Shown in pieces: positions 35,979-45,937 of a DNA stretch of 64,000 bases. The position numbers and the translations under genes were made by a program. The notes under the pieces are model-generated. The model worked only from the letters and a program-made list of their open reading frames with translations. It ran no database searches and was not told where the DNA came from. The DNA is from Leptodontidium sp. MPI-SDFR-AT-0119 (lineage: Eukaryota > Ascomycota > Leotiomycetes > Helotiales > Leptodontidiaceae), in the NCBI GenBank assembly GCA_020726505.1, contig JAHLEZ010000015.1:620001-684000 (forward strand). Reading direction: 5' to 3'. Position 1 is the first letter of the stretch. Each line of letters begins with the position of its first letter.

Positions 35979-38111
35979 TATAGAGATGTCGCTGATCAGG
36001 AATGTGGATTTATGAGGAGTTGGCGGGGTAGAGGTGGGGTGGCGGCCTGTTGCTGGGATGAATTAATAAGTGAACTCATTTGTGCAATACAAAGCGACAA
36101 CTTACATGAAAGGAACCAGCCGTACAGGGATTGCCAGAGATTGATTGCGCAACCAACAGTCGAACTGGGGCGTGGTGGATATTTAGATTCGGTTTTCTGC
36201 TGGCATCGGCCCTCGCGATGTGGTTCGTGAACTGTTTCGGGGCAGCTATGCAGAGCGATTGTTGTTGATGGCAGGGAAAAGTGATCGGACACTAAACATT
36301 AGGAGAAAAGAACGGATGAAGCTTGATATATGCAAGCAAGACGGGACTGAAGAAGAGAAATTTGGAAGCCCATGAGTGGCCTGGGGGCAAGGCCGCGAAG
36401 CTGTTGATGCGAAGACCAGGCCCGTCGGAGGTCGGGGAATGCAAGGCTACTTTGAGGCTTCCTTATTGAGCTTAGATGAAAAACGATGCGAGCGCTTCAA
36501 TTGGTCAAAGGCAGCTGAGTGGAGACGGGCACGGAGCAGTTTCGTCCCGAAACCCTGCGTACATCATTCTCCATGTCTTGGATTTTTGAATGGCCGAGGT
36601 CAGTTGAAATAAGGTTGAATGAGTCTCAATTATTCGCAAAGATTTGAAAGACTGTTTTCTCTCAAATGAAAGTAGAACTTACCTGTGACACAGTCAAAAA
36701 GCCTTGCACGAAGAATGGTTTATCAAATAAACATGCTCGCAACTCCTTGGAAAGCTTACCGTGACAGTTCTTGTCGAGATACCTGGCTGTACGAAGTAAT
36801 GGTCACAGTCCGTAAAGAGAAGATTCCTATTCGTTGGAGTCGGAAAATTAAGCTTGTTGACCCGGTACCCAACATCACGCCGTTCCCATTTCTAGGCTGA
36901 AGGCATATGATGAATTGACAGGTGGCTGTACAACGTACCGCATACCGTCTTGGGCAACGATTGCGAACAGATTCCTACAGCCTGCAGAAATTGGGCACTG
37001 CCTTGCGAGCTTTTGCTTAATCTTCCACTAGGGCAACGCCAAAAGCAGCATCTGCTTATTCTGTGGTGGATGTGAAAATATTGGGAGAGGCATGGTTGAT
37101 TTCATTTAGTTCGGCAGGTAGGGAAGTCGCTATGTAAATCTTCACAATTGTGAAGATGGTGGGCTATGCACTGCATACCTACGTTATACAGCGGGGTGGA
37201 ATGCCCCAATACATCCTCCTCAGTGGGGGCAGGTGAATTAAATAGGATTCAGTAAGGCAGCTGTGAAAAGTACAAACAAAGTACCCTCCTATGATTGGAG
37301 CATTCACAGATATGTAGCGGAGGCAAGCTGACAAGGTGCATTGCAATTCCTATTAGTAGGCAAGCTGGGCTCAGAAACGGTTATGAATCGCAACAGAACT
37401 ATGGGCATATAAAACGCTCTCTTGGAGCTTCTCCGGAGTTCCAAAGCATACTTCTCGCGAAAGAAACGAAGAAAAAAGTTTGAGGAATCCAAGTCCACCA
37501 CAAAGATACAGAAACGAAGATGTCAGGCTGGGATATGATAGCGATGATGATAATACCCAGCCGCACTACTGGCTCCCCACTGGCCTTTTGGATGATGATG
37601 ATGACGAGGATGGTGAGGGCTATTAATAGCAGGAGTAAGTTGAAGGGGTCATTCTCTGGGTATCGCGGCCGGATTCTTGCTAGTAGCTGTCCCAGCGAAA
37701 CACTTTCAGGACTGGCAAGGCAGAGGGCAGCTTCCGCTACAATGTGAAACTGGAAGAATTTGAAATTTCTTCTGCCAAAGAGCTTGTACCACTTGGCCAG
37801 CCAGTCTCCTCCAAGACGAGACAAGGATTGGGGTTGGTAGTCGTCGGGTGCTGGTTCGCGGTTCGAATGGTAGGGAGTTCTCGGTCGATATCTCCTCAAG
37901 TATGCCGGGCATTCCCTCTCAATCACAAACCCCCATTGCCCTTGTCTCACTCTCATGTCTGGTAAGTCGATTGTTGTTCATGGACCTTGTATTTGCGAGA
38001 TCTGCCTTAGCTTCCTCCAGCGAAGATCTCATAGTACACCCATCCTGTAGCAAATGCCTCGCAAAGATGACTCAAAAGAATTCCATTTTCCGACTCCAAG
38101 AACCAAACCCC
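35979..38111. other. intergenic between P450 and eS28 genes
   Basis: 2.1 kb. The part near 35979-36300 is the P450 promoter; the rest is the 3' flank of the eS28 gene. A 185-codon minus frame at 37399-37956 with hydrophobic stretches was considered and not accepted. Confidence 0.5.
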
Positions 38112-38534
38112 TTATCTCAATCTGCGTGCCTCACGTTCGGACTCGAGCAGGCAGAGGATATCGTCTTCGCGGACTGTGAAAATTCACGTTAGCTTGCGCC
38201 CCACACAATTATTCCCAGCCTTGCTTTTTCTGCCAGTTCTTCCTGTCTCTAGTTTTCGCTATCCAGTGCTGGAGGTTCGCTGGAAGTTTGCTAGAAAGTG
38301 AAATGTGTTCGTACCTGGGCCCTTGACGTTGCGGATGATGCTTCTCGTAGTATCGTCCATGAACTCCACTCGGACTTGAGTAACACCTCCACGGGAACCT
38401 ATAAACCGTCAGAACCTCGCTCTCTTTCCAATTTGCCAAATATGTCGCCCTCATCGCGATCGTGTGGACGCACCGGTACGGCCCAAGACTCGGGTCACCT
38501 TGACAAGTTTGACTGGGACTTTGGAGGAATCCAT
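38112..38534 (-). CDS. RPS28: 40S ribosomal protein eS28
   Basis: Small-subunit ribosomal protein near the decoding site. The gene is split into three exons all under 90 nt (38474-38534, 38315-38398, 38112-38173), so simple ORF searches miss it; total 207 nt, 68 residues, the usual size of eS28. The start ATG at 38532-38534 opens [20 protein letters not shown]; exon 2 gives [20 protein letters not shown] then IIRNVKGP; exon 3 ends [20 protein letters not shown], the invariant C-terminus of the family. Both introns interrupt Gly/Val codons in phase 1, with GTGCGT and GTACGA donors and TATAG/CACAG acceptors. Upstream sequence may hold a 5'-UTR intron. Confidence 0.96.
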
Positions 38535-39461
38535 ATTTGCGATCTACTGGTATCAGCTTCTGCTCTGCAATTTCGGCTTTCCGGCAGACTGACTTGGTTG
38601 AATGCGCGGGGATTCGAGAGTGTAGATGTTGGGATTTGCTTGGGTCTTGAAAGCGGGCTGTCGAAAAGTCGAAAATTGAAGAAAGTGCGATTGACTGTCA
38701 GGTTTAGCGAGGGTTGGCGCTTGTCCCAACACAAACTAGTACAGAACTCACTTAGTCCCAAGAGTTAACGTGGGGCGTCCGCTGGCTGGCTTCTGTTCAT
38801 GTGCAGACATGCACAAAATGTCTGTCTCTTGAAGTATCATTGCAAAGCCAAATTCTCCCCCTTCTGCCTTTGTTGCTCCAATCAAGGCATTCCACGTGAT
38901 TTGACTAGCACGCTTTCTTGATTAGAAATGCTCTTTCACGCTAAACTTGGTGGCACAAGATTCGTTTGACTTCTCCTCTCTTCCCCTAACTTCCCCCTCA
39001 ATCCATCTCAACAGTCGCATAAAGATTCATCGATAACCCAACACAACGCAGCAATTCCATCGATGTTACGATTATATAGAATAAAATAAGTAGCAGTAAC
39101 ATTTTGGTACCGGTTGCCAACGTTTTACTGCATTATAACAGAAGTTGTGTCGCTTTTCAGCGCACTATTCATAAAAGGAGGTCTTTGCGACCGTACTGCT
39201 GCTTCCACAACGTACTTAAATTATCTATAAAAATGCCTTATGTATAAATCCTTTGTTCCTTTAACACCCTCAAGATTACACCTCAACTGCTTTTCACTCA
39301 AGAAGCGACGGACGATGTTGTTATCGTCGCCAGTCCTGTAAAGAAGTTGCCGTCGCATCGTCCTCTTTCCAACTTCTTTTCATCCATCCCTCATCAGCGT
39401 CACCCGTACTCACATACTAACCTCTCCGCCTTTTTAGACTCAGATCGATAAGCACTTCCTT
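38535..39461. promoter_or_regulatory. divergent intergenic region, eS28 and Ser/Pro-rich gene
   Basis: Starts on both sides point away. 38535-38800 is probably eS28 5' UTR and promoter. 39060-39260 is clearly AT-rich, and 39270-39440 looks like a CT-rich leader for the next gene. Confidence 0.5.
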
Positions 39462-40703
39462 ATGCCAAAGAAAACTTATACTAAAAAATTACCCAAGTCC
39501 AAGATAACATATAAACCCAAGCAGGTTATAATACCCGATATAGCCGTCGAGCTTGAGGATAATAATTTAAATCAGGAAAGCATGCCCAAGAATGGGATGA
39601 GCCCTGAGGATGCCTTTAATATTCAGCAGGAATTTCGTCCTTTCATTGGGGCTGACCCCGAAAGGGGATTTAGCGGTATTATTGAGCAGGATATAAATTA
39701 TTTGGATAAGGCCACTCTCCAGGAAGATACGCACATGGACGTTATAAAAATAGAGGACAATCTGGAGAAATGTATCGCTTTTAAAAGGGAGGATGCTCCG
39801 AGTCCGGTCGATACCTTCGACTGGGACAAGTTTTTCTCGACCACTGAATCCTCAGCACAAGCACAGGTTCTAGACAATCAACCCGAGACGCGATCACTTC
39901 ACGAAATTCAAGATGCTCAAGTCTTGCGATTACCAAGTCCAGACCTCTCCACCCCGTTGAGCCATCTGCCTGCCCCATACCCGCTGGCAGAAACTTCCGA
40001 GGTCTTTGAATGTTGCAACGATCGAGTCTTGATATCACCAAGCCCAGAGCCATTCACACCTCCCGTCCAATCTGGCGCAGGGCATTCCAGAAACGGCTAC
40101 ATGTTGTCACCTACTCCAGAGCCAGCTTCTGATTTCAATACTTCAAACGACCTCTCAGAGCTAGCAATGGATGCGGATGTCGAAACTCCCACCAATCATT
40201 TGTTTCGAGCCATCGAGGCTCCCTCTCCGGAGCCAACACATTCTTGTGGGCTTCAGGAAATCGAATCGCAACGAATCTACGACATATCAGCTACCGATCT
40301 TGCTCCTGAAGCTGTCACCGTCTCTAACTCTCAAGATGGCATGTCGCTATACGAAGAAAACATGTTGTCCTCTGCACCTTCAATCTGGACATCTCTGCCA
40401 CCCCGTCGGAGTCCACAAATGGCTCGCAGAGCAGATTCATCCTTCAACAAACCTCTCCGTCAACAAACTCGAAGACAACCTCTAAATCGCATCACCAAGC
40501 CAATCTTAAATCGTCCACAAGAACAGGCTGTCTACCGCGCCAGCTCGACAAGACAACGAGACAGGACGACCCTTCGAATCAGGAACAAACGGACCGGGGG
40601 AACGATGATTTACACTGCTCCCAAGGACATGGTACCAACTGTGATTCTGCAGGGTGGCAAGTTGCAGATCTCATGGACCAAGGGTTCATATATTCTTCCT
40701 TGA
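39462..40703 (+). CDS. Ser/Pro-rich hypothetical protein with SP-motif repeats
   Basis: Single exon, 413 residues, not recognised. The N-terminus is very basic (PKKTYTKKLPKSKITYKPK). The middle is acidic and disordered, with four related short motifs: LPSPDLSTP, ISPSPEPFTPP, LSPTPEPASDF and APSPEPTHS (between residues about 150 and 265), each a possible proline-directed kinase site. The last 60 residues look folded or conserved: basic RQRDRTTLRIRNKRTGG, then IYTAPKDMVPTVILQGGKL and ISWTKGSYILP at the end. Codon use differs inside the gene: the first 110 codons are rich in ATA, TTA and AAT, unlike the C/G-ending remainder, which could mean a mixed origin. A nuclear or chromatin role is possible from composition only; no function is claimed. 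Confidence 0.7.
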   Translation: MPKKTYTKKLPKSKITYKPKQVIIPDIAVELEDNNLNQESMPKNGMSPEDAFNIQQEFRPFIGADPERGFSGIIEQDINYLDKATLQEDTHMDVIKIEDNLEKCIAFKREDAPSPVDTFDWDKFFSTTESSAQAQVLDNQPETRSLHEIQDAQVLRLPSPDLSTPLSHLPAPYPLAETSEVFECCNDRVLISPSPEPFTPPVQSGAGHSRNGYMLSPTPEPASDFNTSNDLSELAMDADVETPTNHLFRAIEAPSPEPTHSCGLQEIESQRIYDISATDLAPEAVTVSNSQDGMSLYEENMLSSAPSIWTSLPPRRSPQMARRADSSFNKPLRQQTRRQPLNRITKPILNRPQEQAVYRASSTRQRDRTTLRIRNKRTGGTMIYTAPKDMVPTVILQGGKLQISWTKGSYILP

Positions 40704-41624
40704 ACCGTGGGAAACGGCTCTATTGAGATTTATATTTTATGATGCACGATAAACGCTTGGTTTTATCCATTTATATTTCCTCCCTATTGACTGCTGGCCT
40801 ACTGTCAGCCAGGAGGGCGTCCTGTGAGAGTGACGTGAGATCCCTCCCGATACAGTTCGTCTGGTGGAGTATCGCATCGGGTTATTTGTATTTATTGGTC
40901 TCGTTTTTCCAACGAACTGGGTTCATTCTGTTGGACTTTCAGGTCCTCGCAATTGATGATTAATGACTCTCGCTTATTTATTTTGATACGGTGGTGGTTT
41001 GAATCGGAGGACTCTCTGCTAAATTGAATGATTGAGGGCGATATACTGAGTCTGGATAAGGAAATACAGTTAGAAGAAATGGATATATAGTTTTTTTTTT
41101 GGTCGTCTTCTTGGTTTCTGTCAACGAACAAATTCCCCCCCCCCCCCCCTCCTTTTTTTTTCGATATTGAGTACTGTCATGAGCATCTTCGCTCCAGAGT
41201 TTAGAGGCATGGCGGCTCGTATGCGTCCTCCAATATGTAGAGACATCGTAAGATAAGATTGTTGTTTTAGTATAGTAATATTAACTTATTATCCATCAAT
41301 GCTCACGTTGAAAGAATCTGTTTCGGTCTGGAGCAAGACTGCCGCTCTATTAGTTACTGGGAGTAGGGGCTTGTTTTTACTCCTTCGGCTAGGTACAGAT
41401 AAACTAACCCCCCCCACCCCCCTCTTGGCTTGAAAGTCAAATCGGTAGCGCAAAACCTACTATAAAATCTAACATTCAAGCTTAGGGGTTAGTACTGATG
41501 CTTATGCTGGTAGGCTCTGGTGATATGAGGGCGAGGTTCATTTTGGCCACCCCGCTGCTATGGCAGCCTCCAGAAGTCTCGCGTCTTAGTGCGTCAAATA
41601 GGGGTCTGCGATTATTTTGTTATG
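40704..41624. other. intergenic, convergent 3' flanks
   Basis: AT-rich sequence with homopolymers, including a 15-base C run at 41135-41149 followed by T runs. No gene supported. Confidence 0.5.
41135..41149. repeat. poly(C) homopolymer
   Basis: Fifteen consecutive C, followed by T, CC and a T run. Prone to length error in sequencing. Confidence 0.85.
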
Positions 41625-42114
41625 TTAGATGAGTACCTTAGCTAGAAGCGCCACCGCCTTCTCCTGCTCCCACTCTACAAGGATACGTTCTTTCGCCTCC
41701 TCCATCTTCGTCCTAACGAAGGGTTCAATCGCCTTTGCTTCGTCTATGGGCAGGAGATGTAACCTCGCCTTATGGTCCCCATCCTCATTAGGTCCAAAGT
41801 AGGCTGGGTCTAGATATCTCCAGAAGAGTGCATCAAACGACCAACTCTTCCGGGACGCAAAGTTGACCATCCAAGAATTTGTCTCCCAGCTTTCCCGCAT
41901 TCGCTGTGCTAGAGTCTTCGTAATCGGAGACACGCTGGCCATGTCCTCGGTGATCTCAGGCCCGGTCAACTTCTTCTCCTCATCTTCCAGGACGCGGAGG
42001 AAGGTCTTCAACCGCGGCTCGTACGCCTGCATCCACAGCTGGTATCCACCTTCCCACCAGTCTGGCTCTCCCAAGAGAAGCCACCAAGGCGGATCAAAGG
42101 TAAACTGTGACGGG

Positions 42115-42122
42115 GCCACATA
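42115..42122. repeat. 8-bp target-site duplication, left copy
   Basis: GCCACATA directly before the left terminal repeat; identical to the right copy at 44897-44904. An 8-bp duplication is the hAT hallmark. Confidence 0.97.
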
Positions 42123-42142
42123 CAGTGTGGGGGACAATATGA
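42123..42142 (+). repeat. left terminal inverted repeat of the hAT element
   Basis: 20 bp beginning CAGTGTGGGGGACAATATGA, a perfect inverse match to 44877-44896. Confidence 0.95.
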
Positions 42143-42262
42143 CGATATATCATATTATCGCGATATATCGATACAATATAGAGAAAGTCATATTGCGGTC
42201 GATACGATATGAGGCTCTAGCAATATGCTAATATGGCCAATATATCGTGATATAACGATATA
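42143..42262. repeat. left subterminal ATATCG-rich palindrome cluster
   Basis: Dense short palindromes of the CGATATATCG kind, with many overlapping copies of ATATCG/CGATAT. The same words recur at the right end (44745-44876). Probably transposase-binding subterminal repeats, known for hAT elements in general; binding itself is inference. Confidence 0.7.
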
Positions 42263-42474
42263 TCGTTAATATTTTAGTGTGAAGTTTGGTGTTCTGGATC
42301 TAAAGCTGGGTTTGAGTAAGTGAGGCTGCAGGCCTTCTAATTGGCTCGGTAGAACCAAATACGACCTCCGATTGGCTAGAATGGTTAGCCTTCCAAACCT
42401 TAATTTGTCCCATCTCTCTTCCCTTCAATTCTATCGTTATTAGCCTCTTTTGAACGATTAATTAATAATCAACG

Positions 42475-44741
42475 ATGCCTCCACTTGTACTAAAGCGCCA
42501 AAAGGTACTGTTTTTCGCATGTATTGTTATCACTCGGTTAGCAACTGAAGCTGTCGTTATTGATGGCGATAGCGCACCTCCAGAGCCTCTTGCGAACCCT
42601 TTGGGGGCTATAGAGCCTTCTCCTTCTTTAACACCCTTATCTTAAGGAACACCTCAACTAGAGCCTCTTCCCCGCGCAAAACGAGCATCTAGACAGTCTT
42701 GGATCTTTCGACATATGTTAGACGAAGATCTATAGACTATATACTTCAACGAATATACTGGAAAGCCAGAATGGCGCTGTCGATACTGTGGGAAGGCATA
42801 TGCGCTCTCTGGGAGCACTAGTGGTCCAGGAGGTCACCTTGAAACCTTTCACTAACTGGCACGCGACTCTCCACGTATTGCAAAGGCTTAGAATATTAAG
42901 GTCTCTTTAGAGACTGCTTTCGCACAAGCAGCAGCTAATGCTCAAAAGCGACGTCGGCCAAACACAGAAACAGTTGATCAAGACTAGCTTGAAGCTCTCT
43001 GGACGCGGTGTCTTGTCTCCTGTAACCTTTCCTTTTGTATAATCGAGAATACCGAATTCCGCGCGTTTATCAAGTATCTAAACGCTGACGCTGAAGAATT
43101 AATAGCTAAGGACCACTCTACTATTCGCCTTTGGATTATACGTTAATACGATGGTTTGAAGCTGAATACGGTCTTACCTCTTTTATAGAAGGCTCTCTCC
43201 AAAATCCATATCTCCTGCGACCTTTGGACCTCCCCAAATGGCTTTTTTATACTCGGTATTACCGCCCAATTTATTGACGAATTCGGAGAGCTTCGCAGCG
43301 TGGTTTTAGCCCTCAGAAAGCTGGACGGGCACACTGGAATCGAGCTTGCATAGGAGGTTTTTAACGTCATCTGCGAGTATAAAATTGAGAAGATTCTAGG
43401 CTATTTTGTTATGGATAATGCTCCTAATAATGACACTATGATGACTGCGCTAGCCACACTGTTACGGAGAGAATCTAAGGTGATATACGACGCGGCTCAC
43501 CATCGAATTCGCTGTTAAGGCCATATAATTAACCTCGCTGTCAAATCGTTCTTATTTATTACTGATCAAGAGACTATCGACGAAGATATTAAGACTTCTA
43601 TTTACACAGTCACCTTGGACGAGATTAAGTAGTAGCGTAACAAGGGACCTTTAGGCAAATTACATAACTTTGTAGTGAGTTTACACTAAATTTTAATGTC
43701 TTCTTTTGATTTAATACTAACACTTCTTAGATTTAGGTGAACCGCAGTACTCAGCGCCTTCGACACTTCCTTGAATCGACTAATCAACGCATTCCCCGAG
43801 ACAATATAACGCGATGGAACAGTTGGTTTTTAATGTTACAGGTAGCTTGGAATCTACGAGACCTTATTGAAGATTATCTTGATACGTGGGAAGATGCTGA
43901 AGTAGTCCACGACAGGCTCACTGACGACGAATAGAGTACTATTCGTACTATTAAGGAGTTTTTAGAGAAGCTCTCTATGTCTACTAAAGCTTGCGAATCG
44001 CGCAATTCGACTCTCGACCTCACTCTTCCATGTACCGATTATATACTCGCGCAGTTCGAGCAGGGCTAATCTAGCTTCAAGGACGACCCTATATTTGGCC
44101 TAATATTTCGTTCAGGATAGAAAAAGATAAATAAATACTATAACCTCTTCGATAGAACACCAGTCTACGCAGCAGCCTTGGTTTTACACCCTAGCCGCAA
44201 GTGGAGGCATATCGAGAAGCACTGGGAGCTAGAATGGGTGGCTCTAGCGAAGGCTGTAGTCAAAGAGATGTGGGAGAAGAAATATAAGCCTATGACACCT
44301 GCGACAAATACTGCGACAACGTCTCTTCCTTTACAGAATCAGCGACCCCTAAACGAGTTCTTGTAGTAGCTAGATCAAGATTCTGAAGAGATTGAGGACG
44401 AATATACACGATATTGTATCGCTCTAGTAGTCCACGGAGTCAAGCATGGCTATAAGTGGTAGATAGAGCCTACTCAACAACGCCGCTTCCCTTATCTCTC
44501 GAAAATGGCTATAGATTTGCTGTCGATTCCTGCTATGTCAGCAGACCCTGAACGCCTCTGGTCTGGCGCTAAACTGACAGTTAGTGATCGACGCGGTAGA
44601 GTTACAGTGAGAACTTTATAGGCCATTGAGTGCTTGAAATCGTGGCTAGGGGTGGAGATCGCTATTGACGACGACGTGGAAGACGAAGACGATTTGGCAG
44701 ACGTAGGAGACGATTTGGGCGGCGCGGAGGCTACAATTTGA
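42475..44741 (+). pseudogene. hAT transposase relic with 18 in-frame TAA/TAG stops
   Basis: Starts at ATG 42475 (MPPLVLKRQK), probably one intron right after (GTACTG at about 42505 to TTAG), a second near 43671-43736, and ends at TGA 44739-44741. Domain order: BED-like zinc finger (WRCRYCGKAY...HLETFH, near 42773-42852), catalytic core with MDNAPNNDTMM and RCxGHIINLAVKSFLF, the GPLGKLHN motif, and C-terminal dimerisation region YLSKMAIDLLSIPAMSADPE then RLWSGAK. In-frame stops: 42643, 42733, 42853, 42889, 42985, 43144, 43186, 43351, 43516, 43630, 43633, 43932, 44067, 44118, 44364, 44367, 44460, 44619. None is TGA and no frameshift occurs within exons. Sites fit former Gln or Trp codons, as expected from C-to-T at CpA. 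Not functional. Confidence 0.93.
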
Positions 44742-44744
44742 GTG

Positions 44745-44876
44745 TATATTGGTTATATCGCGATATATTGGTCCAACAATACGATATAGAGCTCCAACGA
44801 TACGGTCGATACGATACAAGAGGCCTCATATCGCAATTATATCGTTGACCTCCATATTGGGCCAATATATATTGGT
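44745..44876. repeat. right subterminal ATATCG-rich palindrome cluster
   Basis: Mirror of the left subterminal region: repeated ATATCG, CGATAT and CCAATATA words between the transposase stop and the right terminal repeat. Confidence 0.7.
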
Positions 44877-44896
44877 TCATATTGTCCCCCACACTG
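44877..44896 (-). repeat. right terminal inverted repeat of the hAT element
   Basis: Reverse complement of the left 20-bp terminus, ending ...CCCCCACACTG on the plus strand. Confidence 0.95.
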
Positions 44897-44904
44897 GCCA
44901 CATA
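44897..44904. repeat. 8-bp target-site duplication, right copy
   Basis: GCCACATA directly after the right terminal repeat, identical to 42115-42122. Confidence 0.97.
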
Positions 44905-45937
44905 CGCAAACTCCCAATCTACGACAGCAACTACGCGGAGGTCTTCGTCGATCAAGACATTCGAGGGGCGGAGATCCTCGGACCAGAGCCGGAATGTGCC
45001 GTCTGGATCTGAATTACCACCCAAGCCGGTGGAAAGTTGCCCCTCTGCTGCGAGCTTCCGGAAGAGCTGACGTGCTACATATTTGTCGCGAGCGTCATCC
45101 TCGTCGACGACGGCGTCGTTGTGCTGAAATACCAGCTGCGCCAGGTGCATGTCAGCCAGGGCTGAGTACCACTCGGTGGCTATTGAGTAGGTTTTGGATG
45201 GTAGCACACATGGAGGGACACGGGCATGGTCGACCATCGAGTTCATGTTCTGGATCACTGGCCGGCCCTGGACTGAGATGACTCCCTCCTTGTCTTCGAC
45301 CAAGGACCCGATTCGAGGAAATTTCAACGTGGACAGCTGCAGGACAATCTTGGCCATCTGGCGGTAAAGAAACCCCAGTTTCTCGTCAGAAATGTCTCGA
45401 TCCAGTTTATGATACTCATCAATTCCGCGGCTGGGATCGTTCAGAGCATGTGATAGAGTCTGGTGGTGATTTATATACTCCATTATAATGAAGGGCCCCA
45501 ATCCGGTTGGATTTTCGGTAGCGGTCCCGTAGTGGTAGACATGCGGCATGGGGATTGTAGTATGGGCAGCCACGTAACGCATCGTGGCCACTTCATACCT
45601 AACTTTCTCCTCGGGAAACTGTACGATTCCTACCGCTGTATTAGTGGCATTGGCTATGGTGAAGTGTAGTTGCTTATCATATACTCTTACATGGAACTCT
45701 GAGGGCCACCGATGAGGCATCCTTGTATTCCAGGCGATAGAGAATGTTGTAACCCCCCATGATGGGCTTGTGCAGCTCTTCGACCTCGCCTGGCCTGTAT
45801 TTCAAGATGAAATTGGCGATGGCACGGTACATAGCCTTGTTATGGATGTTCGCCTCCCACTTGTTGAAAGCCTCATCACTCTTTTCCCACGCTAGGTCGT
45901 CTTTGGACTGGAGTATGAACCGGGGCTTTGGTGACAT

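Larger units (their letters stand above)
42123..44896 (+). mobile_element. hAT-superfamily DNA transposon, full-length, defective transposase
   Basis: 2,774-bp element bounded by 20-bp perfect terminal inverted repeats starting CAGTGTGGGGGA, flanked by the 8-bp duplication GCCACATA. Both features, plus a transposase with a BED-type zinc finger and a hAT C-terminal dimerisation region, place it in the hAT superfamily. It carries one gene on the plus strand with 18 in-frame stops. Between the gene and the ends are AT-rich subterminal regions full of ATATCG-type palindromes. It interrupts the APH-like gene on the opposite strand. Intact ends and duplicates suggest fairly recent mobilisation, possibly by a transposase supplied from another copy. 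Confidence 0.96.
41625..45937 (-). pseudogene. APH-family phosphotransferase gene split by a hAT insertion
   Basis: Fungal aminoglycoside-phosphotransferase/choline-kinase-like fold protein. On the minus strand: exon 1 45685-45937, intron 45636-45684, then the second exon 44897-45635 which is cut by the transposon and resumes at 41625-42114. Removing the element and one 8-bp duplicate gives one continuous frame of 1,482 nt (493 residues), so the host gene has no other visible lesion. Motifs: ALRVPCKTVGIVQFPEEKVR, MRYVAAHTTIPMPHVYHYG, GPFIIMEYI, the Brenner-like loop EDLRPSNVLIDEDL and VVDWEFAYVAP, where the insertion falls (about residue 331, just after the metal-binding Asp). The C-terminal third is lost from any transcript reading into the element. 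Substrate unknown; these proteins are common and multi-copy in filamentous fungi. Confidence 0.88.

Noticed and set aside
37399..37956. 185-codon minus-strand frame with hydrophobic stretches
   Set aside because: The hydrophobic parts come from ATT/ATA-rich low-complexity DNA (GATGATGAT on the plus strand). It lies in the 3' flank of the eS28 gene and lacks any family motif.
42475..44741. Transposase stops as evidence of a TAR=Gln genetic code
   Set aside because: Host genes in the window end in TAA and TAG at expected lengths, and some of the stops replace Trp, so mutation explains them better.
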